Source: Desulfovibrionaceae bacterium UBA930
Lineage (GTDB): Bacteria > Desulfobacterota > Desulfovibrionia > Desulfovibrionales > Desulfovibrionaceae
Assembly (NCBI GenBank): GCA_002293605.1
Contig: DBDO01000154.1
Location: 1 to 23,084 of the forward strand
Direction: 5' to 3'
Length of the DNA: 23,084 bases
Positions within the stretch are counted from its first letter, which is position 1. The number at the start of each line of letters is the position of its first letter. The translations under genes and the position numbers were made by a program. Under the pieces are notes generated by a model. That model did not search any database and was not told the DNA's origin. It saw only the letters and a list, made by a program, of their open reading frames with translations. Shown in pieces: positions 1 through 5,858 of the stretch.

Positions 1-3
1 GCG

Positions 4-25
4 GCGGCGGGGCATGCCCCGCCGC
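4..25. terminator. Perfect 22-bp GC palindrome downstream of the mucR-type gene
   Basis: The arms are perfectly complementary around a central GCATGC, forming an 11-bp inverted repeat made only of G and C outside the central AT. It lies about 40 bases past the stop of the minus-strand MucR-like gene, so it may be the stem of that gene's terminator. The window ends before any U-tract could be seen, so termination is inferred. It could equally be an intergenic palindromic repeat. Confidence 0.4.
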
Positions 26-66
26 TGCCTCTTGAAATGCTTTGGTTTTGCTGAAGGAAGCGCTGA

Positions 67-456
67 TTAATGCTTGCCCCTGCGTTCCCAAAGGCGCATA
101 TCCTGCATTTTTTTACGACGTTCGCGCTGCAAGGATTTGCACACAAGCGGAGCGCCTTTTTTATAGCCGCAGCTTTCCCGGTACTCATCCGCAGTAAGGC
201 CGTGCGAGGCAAGGTGCTTTTTGGTAAGCAGTTTGAAAGACTTGCCGCAGATGACGCAGGTGATGGATTTTTCTTTGATGGCCTTTTTGGGATCAAGCGT
301 TTCGCTTTCCTCAACCGTGCCAGCGCTGTTTTCGCTGATTGCACGAATGCCTTCGGAAAGTTTTCTTACCATGGTGGTAATTTCTTCCTCGGTCATAGTG
401 CGAACGCTGGCCTGCGCTTTGACTATTTCAAGGGCTTCTTTAAGATAATTTTCCAT
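67..456 (-). CDS. MucR/Ros-family zinc-finger transcriptional regulator
   Basis: The 129-residue protein has the MucR layout. An N-terminal helical segment (about 1-45, beginning MENYLKEALEIVKAQ) resembles the oligomerisation region. It is followed by an acidic linker and a C-terminal zinc-binding DNA-binding domain. The visible metal ligands are C67, C70, H81 and H85, followed by the family signature HGLTADEYR and a basic tail. MucR/Ros proteins bind AT-rich DNA and regulate surface polysaccharide, motility and other envelope genes. I chose the ATG at 456 because AAAGGAG lies 7 bases upstream; a longer reading frame from a TTG at 477 runs through that ribosome binding site and is unlikely. 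The gene is divergent from the next gene across a 436-base spacer. Family assignment is strong, but the targets are unknown. Confidence 0.9.
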   Translation of the reverse strand: MENYLKEALEIVKAQASVRTMTEEEITTMVRKLSEGIRAISENSAGTVEESETLDPKKAIKEKSITCVICGKSFKLLTKKHLASHGLTADEYRESCGYKKGAPLVCKSLQRERRKKMQDMRLWERRGKH

Positions 457-558
457 AAACGGTCTCCTTTTATCCAAATTTTTGAGAGAAGCTCAGATTT
501 CATTACGGGTAAAAAACACATTACTCGTACGCTGATCACCTTTCAACGACTAGCATTT

Positions 559-585
559 TTTATATCAAATTTGCTTAATTGTCCA
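559..585 (-). promoter_or_regulatory. Possible promoter for the mucR-type gene
   Basis: Read on the minus strand, TGGACA (580-585) is followed after 15 bases by TATAAA (559-564). The surroundings are AT-rich and lie about 100 bases upstream of the start codon. The spacing is short, so this is a weak prediction. The AT-rich stretch could also be a MucR autoregulatory site, since family members often repress their own genes. Confidence 0.3.
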
Positions 586-823
586 CAGTAGTTTGCATAC
601 AAAAAAATATACAGCGAAAATATCTTTTGTACAAGACGGTCAACAAAGTTTTTTGAGAAACTTTTTTCCCTTTGCACCCGCTCTGCAAGGGGAGGGGATG
701 AAGACCCAGCGCAAAGCGTTGCGCAAGAGTAATGAGCGTGCACTTAATCCCGAAATGAATGCCCAGGCTTTTTAAGGGAGAGTTGATCCCCAGGGGAAAA
801 AACGGCATAGTTACAAGGCGAAG

Positions 824-872
824 GCGGCATTGTGCCCGCCCTCGGGTGACGCTTCGGGGCGCACAATGCTGT
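824..872 (+). promoter_or_regulatory. Strong leader hairpin before the gene at 893
   Basis: GCATTGTGC (827-835) is perfectly complementary to GCACAATGC (861-869). The stem extends outward with G-T and C-G pairs and inward with further C-G pairs, giving a long GC-rich stem-loop. It ends only about 20 bases before the start codon at 893 and just upstream of the GGAGAGGA ribosome binding site. The position suggests a role in the transcript leader or an upstream terminator. No U-tract follows, which argues against simple intrinsic termination. I found no B12-box or other cobalamin riboswitch signature. Confidence 0.45.
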
Positions 873-892
873 AATACTGGAGAGGATGGTAC

Positions 893-1141
893 ATGAAATA
901 TATATTATGCGAAGACTTTTCCGGGCAAGCCATTCCTTTTCTTTTTCCCGATAAAGTGGCCCATGCAGATATGCGCGAACAGCTCCCTTATGCCAAAGCC
1001 CTTGCGGCAGGCTATATTACTCTGGTCGAAGGGCGCTTTGTCTGCTCGGGCGGCGATGCCGAACTCGGTCTGTATGCGCGCCCGGAAGATGCGGAATATA
1101 TTTCGCTTTTTTTCGCCCGGCGGTCCGACAGTGCCCTTTGA
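893..1141 (+). CDS. Small protein of unknown function upstream of cbiC
   Basis: An 82-residue protein starting at an ATG preceded by GGAGAGGA about 8 bases upstream, a convincing ribosome binding site. I do not recognise a family. It is soluble-looking, without a signal peptide or membrane segment, and contains two cysteines (C6 and C51). Its end overlaps the proposed GTG start of cbiC by 11 bases, so the two are probably translationally coupled and may share a function in corrin synthesis. That link is inferred only from position. Confidence 0.65.
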   Translation: MKYILCEDFSGQAIPFLFPDKVAHADMREQLPYAKALAAGYITLVEGRFVCSGGDAELGLYARPEDAEYISLFFARRSDSAL

Positions 1142-1829
1142 TCCCCTTGGGCGGGCCGGTTCGCCCGTTCTTGACCCGGCCAGTTCTCCTGCCTCCATTG
1201 AAGCGCGCTCCTTTGCCATCATTGATGCCGAAGTGGGTGAAGACAGGCCCTTTAGCGGCGATGCCTGGCAGCTTGCGCGGCGTCTTGTGCACACTGCGGG
1301 CGATCTGTCCCTGCTGGACGTTCTGGCGATTCCGGATGCCGCCGTGGCCGCTGGAGTCGCTGCCCTGAAAGCGGGCGCTTGCGTATGGACGGATACGGAA
1401 ATGGTTCGCGCGGGCATTCCCGTACGCCGCACCAGGCCGCTGGGCGTCCCTGTTTCCTGTGTGCTCTCTTTGCCTGGCATTGAGGAAGAGGCCCTGCGGC
1501 TGGGCGTGACGCGGACCAGGGCCGGAATTTCGGCCTTGGGGGAAGGGCTTGCCGGGGCTGTTGTTGCCATAGGCAATGCGCCCACGGCGCTTTTGGCCTT
1601 GTTGGATTATATTGATGGCGGCGGTCCTCCGCCCGCGTTGGTTATAGGCATGCCCGTGGGCTTTGTGAATGCCGCCGAATCCAAAGAACTGCTGTTGCAA
1701 GCTGCGCATATTCCTTCGCTTGTGGTGCGCGGCAGGCGCGGGGGGTCGCCCCTGGCCGCAGCTGCGGTAAACGCCCTGGCCGAGATTGCCCTGCACAGTA
1801 TACGCAACTCCGACCGCCTGTGCGTATGA
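1131..1829 (+). CDS. cbiC: Cobalt-precorrin-8 methylmutase (CbiC/CobH family)
   Basis: The 232-residue product matches precorrin-8X methylmutase, which moves the methyl group from C-11 to C-12 of the corrin ring to give (cobalt-)cobyrinic acid. The family opening PxxIEARSFAIIDAEVG is at about residues 20-36, and the catalytic-histidine region is RRLVHTAGD with H54. TDTEMVRAGI and the glycine-rich GNAPTALLAL and GMPVGFVNAAESK segments follow. I placed the start at the GTG at 1131, overlapping the upstream stop. The frame is open further upstream to 963, but that part is out of phase with the upstream gene and is not family-like. No good Shine-Dalgarno precedes the GTG, consistent with coupling. 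No other cobalamin gene is visible in the window. Confidence 0.88.
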   Translation: MPFDPLGRAGSPVLDPASSPASIEARSFAIIDAEVGEDRPFSGDAWQLARRLVHTAGDLSLLDVLAIPDAAVAAGVAALKAGACVWTDTEMVRAGIPVRRTRPLGVPVSCVLSLPGIEEEALRLGVTRTRAGISALGEGLAGAVVAIGNAPTALLALLDYIDGGGPPPALVIGMPVGFVNAAESKELLLQAAHIPSLVVRGRRGGSPLAAAAVNALAEIALHSIRNSDRLCV

Positions 1830-1984
1830 GCGAAAATATTCTGGAACTTAAAGCAGCACTTGAAAGCTGTCTTGCGGAACAGGTCCATTTTACGGCCTTC
1901 TGGCACGCGCGCCAGCCTGATCCTCTGATAAAGCCTTTGGGCAGGGGCGGAGTCCCTGCCGGGATATATAATGGAGCCCTATAA
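1826..1984 (+). CDS. Possible 52-residue ORF coupled to cbiC (remnant or small protein)
   Basis: An ATG overlaps the cbiC stop in an ATGA arrangement and opens a 52-codon frame beginning MSENILELKAALES. The first 36 residues look like ordinary coding sequence (helical, balanced composition). The last 17 residues are encoded by a GC hairpin element and its flank. A plausible reading is that a longer gene was cut short when the palindromic element arrived. It could also be chance. I recognise no family. Confidence 0.35.
   Translation: MSENILELKAALESCLAEQVHFTAFWHARQPDPLIKPLGRGGVPAGIYNGAL
1940..1960 (+). repeat. Small GC hairpin between cbiC and rfaD
   Basis: GGCAGGGGC (1940-1948) pairs with GTCCCTGCC (1952-1960) over nine positions, one of them a G-T wobble, around a GGA loop. 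It resembles in style the palindromic repeats at 6121 and 14920. There is no U-tract after it. It may be a degenerate repeat copy or an attenuating stem between cbiC and rfaD. Confidence 0.45.
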
Positions 1985-2007
1985 AAATCGTCGAACTGGA
2001 GAAGCAT

Positions 2008-2979
2008 ATGTATATCGTGACCGGCGGTGCGGGCTTTATCGGCAGCGCCATGATCTGGAAGCTCAACAGCATGGGCATCGACAACATTCTTGTGGTTGAT
2101 AACCTCGCCTGCTCGGAAAAATGGAAGAATCTGGTCAACCGCCGCTATGCGGAATACATGCACCGCGATGCCTTTATCGAACTGGTGACGCGCAACGCCC
2201 TGGAGGGCGAAATCAGCGCCGTGATCCACATGGGGGCCTGCTCCTCCACCACAGAGCGCGATGCCGACTTTCTGATGCGCAACAACCTCGCCTACAGCAA
2301 GGCCCTGTGCCTGTTCGCGCAGAAAAAGAAGGCCCGCTTCATCAACGCCAGCAGCGCGGCCACCTACGGAGATGGAACGCTTGGCTTCAATGATGATGTC
2401 AGCGGCTTAAGCGCTTTGCGTCCGCTGAATATGTACGGCTATTCCAAGCATCTTTTTGATCTTTGGGCGCAAAGAACGGGTTGTCTGGATTCCCTGGTCA
2501 GCCTCAAGTTTTTTAATGTGTATGGCCCTAATGAGCAGCACAAGGGCGACATGCGCAGCGTGGTCAACAAGGCCTTTCACCAGATCGGCGAAACGGGCCT
2601 GATGCGCCTCTTCCGCTCCACACACCCCGACTATGCTGATGGCGGCCAGATGCGCGATTTCGTCTACATTAAAGATTGCGTGGACATCATGTGGTGGTTT
2701 TTGCAAAACCCTGGGGCCAACGGCATTTTCAATATCGGCACAGGCGAGGCCCGCACCTGGAATGATCTGGCCAGGGCGGTTTTTGCTGCCATGCGGCTGC
2801 CGGAAAATATTACCTATATGGACATGCCGGAACAGCTTGCGGGCAAATACCAGAATTTCACGCAGGCCCGCATGGACCGCCTGCGGGCCGCAGGTTACGA
2901 GGCTCCCATGCATACGCTTGAACAGGGCGTTGCCGACTATGTACGCTACTATCTTGAAGCGCCGGATTCCTATTTGTAA
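2008..2979 (+). CDS. rfaD: ADP-L-glycero-D-manno-heptose 6-epimerase
   Basis: The 323-residue protein is a short-chain dehydrogenase-type epimerase. The Rossmann glycine motif TGGAGFIG is at residues 5-12. The RfaD/HldD signature GACSSTTERD is at about 76-85, and the catalytic YxxxK is Y143 to K147 (YGYSK). The enzyme converts ADP-D-glycero- to ADP-L-glycero-D-manno-heptose for the LPS inner core in the cytoplasm, so the organism makes heptose-containing LPS. The length is close to the E. coli enzyme (310 residues). The ATG at 2008 follows GGAG at a good distance. It opens a closely spaced plus-strand run with asnS 36 bases downstream. Confidence 0.94.
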   Translation: MYIVTGGAGFIGSAMIWKLNSMGIDNILVVDNLACSEKWKNLVNRRYAEYMHRDAFIELVTRNALEGEISAVIHMGACSSTTERDADFLMRNNLAYSKALCLFAQKKKARFINASSAATYGDGTLGFNDDVSGLSALRPLNMYGYSKHLFDLWAQRTGCLDSLVSLKFFNVYGPNEQHKGDMRSVVNKAFHQIGETGLMRLFRSTHPDYADGGQMRDFVYIKDCVDIMWWFLQNPGANGIFNIGTGEARTWNDLARAVFAAMRLPENITYMDMPEQLAGKYQNFTQARMDRLRAAGYEAPMHTLEQGVADYVRYYLEAPDSYL

Positions 2980-3015
2980 ACGCCGCTACAACAACTTCCA
3001 AGAAAGGAACCCTTT

Positions 3016-4458
3016 ATGCCTCGGCTCTCCGAACCTCTTTTTGCCGGACGCACAGCGGTCAAGGACGCCCTTGCCGCCACAGGCCCCTGTAATTCCATTA
3101 CCGTCTGCGGCTGGGTACGCACCCGGCGCGATGCCAAAGGTCTCAGCTTTCTGGAGCTTAATGACGGTTCCTGTCTGGCCAACATCCAGGTTATCATCGA
3201 CGAAGGCACGCCCGCGCATAGCGCGCTTGAGCTGGTAAACACGGGCGCTGCCGTAGCCGTGCGGGGCGCGCTTGTCGAATCGCCGGGCAAGGGGCAGAAG
3301 TGGGAAGTGCGGGCTGCGGAGCTTTTGCTGTATGGCGCGGCTGATCCGGAAAGCTTTCCTTTGCAGAAAAAACGCCATTCGGACGAATTTTTACGCAGTA
3401 TCGCGCATTTGCGCCCGCGTACCAACAAATTCGGTGCCATGTTCCGCATCCGTTCGGAAACAGCCTTTGCCGTGCACGAGTATTTCAGGGAAAAGGGCTT
3501 TTTTCACGTGCATACGCCCATTTTGACCGGCTCTGACGCTGAGGGGGCGGGCGAGATGTTTCGCGTCACCACCCTGCCGTTGGGGGGAGCGCCTGTCGCC
3601 CCCTCTTCCGGCGCTTCAGGAGCCAGCCAGACTGCGGAAAATCCTTTTGAAGAGGATTTTTTCGGGCGTGAATGCAATCTGACCGTGTCCGGCCAGCTTG
3701 AGGCGGAAAATATGGCCTTGGCCCTAGGCAAGGTCTACACCTTCGGACCGACCTTTCGAGCGGAAAATTCCAATACACCTCGGCACTGCGCCGAATTTTG
3801 GATGATTGAGCCGGAAATGGCCTTTGCTGACTTGCGCGCAAACATGGATTTGGCCGAAGATTTGACCCGGACCGTGGTGAGCCGGGTTCTGGAGCGCTGT
3901 CCGCAGGATGTGGATCTTTTCAACCGCTTTGTGGATACCGGCCTGCTCAATCGTCTGGATACACTGATTAAGGAGCCCTTTGCCCGTATCCCGTACGCCG
4001 AAGCCGTGGAAATTCTGCAAAAAAGCGGCAGAAACTTCGAGTTTCCCGCCTTTTTCGGCACTGATCTGCAAACGGAGCACGAGCGCTACCTGGCTGAAGA
4101 GCACTTTGGCAAGCCGGTCATCGTGTACGACTATCCCAAGGGCATCAAGGCCTTTTACATGCGGCTCAATGATGACGAAAAAACGGTCGCGGCCATGGAC
4201 GTACTGGTTCCGCGCATCGGCGAACTCGTGGGCGGCAGCCAGAGAGAAGAGCGTCTTGCCATGCTGGAGGCACGGGTGCGCGAACTCGGGCACGATATGA
4301 GCCTGTACTGGTGGTATCTTGACCTGCGCCGTTTTGGCTCCGCGCCGCATGCCGGTTTCGGCCTGGGCTTTGAACGCCTGCTTATGCTGCTGACTGGCGT
4401 GACCAATATCCGCGATGTCATTCCTTTTCCGCGAACCCCGAAAAATCTGGAATTTTAA
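3016..4458 (+). CDS. asnS: Asparaginyl-tRNA synthetase
   Basis: A 480-residue class II (subclass IIb) synthetase that charges tRNA(Asn). The N-terminal OB-fold anticodon-binding domain (about 26-108) contains VCGWVRTRRDAKGLSFLELN. Motif 2 is FRAENSN (247-253), continuing to EFWMIEPEMAF. Motif 3, GFGLGFERLL, is at 447-456 with R454, followed by IRDVIPFPRTP near the end. The NTPRHCAEF stretch and the DFFGRE/LTVSGQL region fit AsnRS better than AspRS. A Gly/Ala/Ser/Pro-rich stretch at about 190-208 makes the protein slightly longer than the 466-residue E. coli enzyme. The start has AGGAA 7-8 bases upstream. It is followed 11 bases later by the aminopeptidase gene. No T-box leader is possible in the 36-base gap. 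Confidence 0.95.
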   Translation: MPRLSEPLFAGRTAVKDALAATGPCNSITVCGWVRTRRDAKGLSFLELNDGSCLANIQVIIDEGTPAHSALELVNTGAAVAVRGALVESPGKGQKWEVRAAELLLYGAADPESFPLQKKRHSDEFLRSIAHLRPRTNKFGAMFRIRSETAFAVHEYFREKGFFHVHTPILTGSDAEGAGEMFRVTTLPLGGAPVAPSSGASGASQTAENPFEEDFFGRECNLTVSGQLEAENMALALGKVYTFGPTFRAENSNTPRHCAEFWMIEPEMAFADLRANMDLAEDLTRTVVSRVLERCPQDVDLFNRFVDTGLLNRLDTLIKEPFARIPYAEAVEILQKSGRNFEFPAFFGTDLQTEHERYLAEEHFGKPVIVYDYPKGIKAFYMRLNDDEKTVAAMDVLVPRIGELVGGSQREERLAMLEARVRELGHDMSLYWWYLDLRRFGSAPHAGFGLGFERLLMLLTGVTNIRDVIPFPRTPKNLEF

Positions 4459-4469
4459 AAGGAACACCT

Positions 4470-5858
4470 ATGACGCTTGAATTTACCTCCAGAAACTGCT
4501 GGGAGGTCTATGCCGCCCCAAAAGAGCTTAAAGCCATGCAGGCCCTGGCAGACCGCTACATAGACTTTCTCTCCCGCTGCAAGACCGAGCGCGAAACCAT
4601 CGCCTATGTCAAGGAACGCCTGCAAAAAGCCGGATATGACGAATCCATGAAAGGCGGCAAAGTCATGCGGGATCTGCACGGCAAGAGCCTGTTCATTGCC
4701 CGGCGCGGCAAGGCCCCTCTTGCCAGGGGTCTGCGCTTTATAGGGGCCCATGCCGATACCCCCCGGCTGGATCTCAAACAGCGCCCGATGCAGGAGCAGG
4801 CCGGGGTAGGGCAGGCCAAAACCCATTATTACGGCGGCATTCGTAAGTACCAGTGGCTGGCTCGCCCCCTGGCCATTCACGGCGTTATTGTGCGTCAGGA
4901 CGGCAAAAGCATTGCCGTGAGCCTTGGCGAAGGCCCGGGGGAACCGGTTTTCACTATTGCGGATTTGCTGCCCCATCTGGCCAAGGATCAGGCCGAGCAG
5001 CCCCTGGCCAAGGTCTTTGACGCGGAACGGCTCAACCTGATTGTGGCCCACAGGCCCCTGGGCAAAGCCGGGGGCGGTAAAAAAGATACGTCCGGGGCTG
5101 CCAAAGAGCCGATTCGGGCGCATATTTTCAAGCTTTTGAACGACAAATATGGGGTGGTGGAAGAAGATTTGTATTCGGCGGAGCTTCAGGCCGTGCCTGC
5201 CGGCCCCGCCCGTTATGTCGGCCTGGATTCGGCCCTGATCGGCGGCTACGGGCAGGATGACCGCATTTGCGTCTTTTGCGCCCTGGAAGCCCTGCTTGAT
5301 GCGCAAAATATCCCTGAGCACACGCAGTGCCTGGTGTTCTGGGACAAGGAAGAAATCGGCTCTGAAGGGTCCACCGGCGCAAAATCCCGCTTTTTCGAAT
5401 ATTGTATCGAAGATCTGATCGCCGCCTGGGAGCCCAAAAGTCGTCTTTCCACGGTTATGCTCGCCACCAAGGGTATTTCCGCCGATGTGCACGCTGCTAT
5501 TGATCCGGACTGGCAGGAATTGCACGAAAAACTCAATGCCGCGCTCATCGGGCACGGTCCCTGCTTTTGTAAATTCACCGGCAGCCGGGGCAAATACGAA
5601 GCCAATGACGCCCACCCAGAATATGTGGCCTGGCTGCGCGGCCTGCTCAACAGGCAGGGCATTCCCTGGCAGATGGCAGAACTCGGCAAGGTGGACGGCG
5701 GCGGCGGCGGAACCGTGGCCATGCATCTGGCCGCCTATGGCATGGATATCATCGACTGCGGGCCGCCTGTTTTAAGTATGCACAGCCCCTTTGAACTTGC
5801 GGGCGTGGCCGACCTCTACGCCACCACCCTGGCCTTTGGCGCGTTTTTGAGGGCCTGA
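4470..5858 (+). CDS. M18-family metalloaminopeptidase
   Basis: The 462-residue protein matches peptidase family M18 (aspartyl aminopeptidase/aminopeptidase I type), cytosolic dizinc enzymes that remove N-terminal residues. By family pattern the metal ligands are H94 (GAHADTPRLD), D264 (GQDDRI), E295 (DKEEIGSEG), D339 (SADVH) and H438 (SMHSPFEL). The catalytic general-base glutamate would be E294. A glycine run, DGGGGGT, is at about 409-415. The start ATG has AAGGA upstream. The stop overlaps the start of the YcaO gene (TGATG), so the two are translationally coupled. Substrate preference cannot be read from sequence. Confidence 0.92.
   Translation: MTLEFTSRNCWEVYAAPKELKAMQALADRYIDFLSRCKTERETIAYVKERLQKAGYDESMKGGKVMRDLHGKSLFIARRGKAPLARGLRFIGAHADTPRLDLKQRPMQEQAGVGQAKTHYYGGIRKYQWLARPLAIHGVIVRQDGKSIAVSLGEGPGEPVFTIADLLPHLAKDQAEQPLAKVFDAERLNLIVAHRPLGKAGGGKKDTSGAAKEPIRAHIFKLLNDKYGVVEEDLYSAELQAVPAGPARYVGLDSALIGGYGQDDRICVFCALEALLDAQNIPEHTQCLVFWDKEEIGSEGSTGAKSRFFEYCIEDLIAAWEPKSRLSTVMLATKGISADVHAAIDPDWQELHEKLNAALIGHGPCFCKFTGSRGKYEANDAHPEYVAWLRGLLNRQGIPWQMAELGKVDGGGGGTVAMHLAAYGMDIIDCGPPVLSMHSPFELAGVADLYATTLAFGAFLRA

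Larger units (their letters stand above)
457..892. other. Non-coding divergent spacer
   Basis: These 436 bases separate the minus-strand MucR-type gene from the plus-strand gene at 893. The first 200 bases are AT-rich with A and T runs. Bases 668-692 hold an imperfect 9-bp inverted repeat (CCCTTTGCA against TGCAAGGGG). The end holds the hairpin listed separately at 824-872. Short overlapping reading frames on both strands lack ribosome binding sites and resemble no family I know, so I see no convincing gene here. Confidence 0.6.

Noticed and set aside
70..591. 173-residue plus-strand frame opposite the MucR-type gene
   Set aside because: It is an antisense shadow of a confidently assigned gene, without a ribosome binding site or family resemblance.
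668..692. Intrinsic terminator in the divergent spacer
   Set aside because: The stem is flanked by T residues on the wrong side for plus-strand termination and by A residues when read on the minus strand.
457..892. Cobalamin riboswitch upstream of the cbiC unit
   Set aside because: No B12-box or other conserved core sequence is present, only a simple stem-loop.
963..1130. Longer N-terminus for cbiC from the ATG at 963
   Set aside because: The extra 56 residues are out of phase with a well-initiated upstream gene and unlike the CbiC family; the GTG at 1131 fits the family start.
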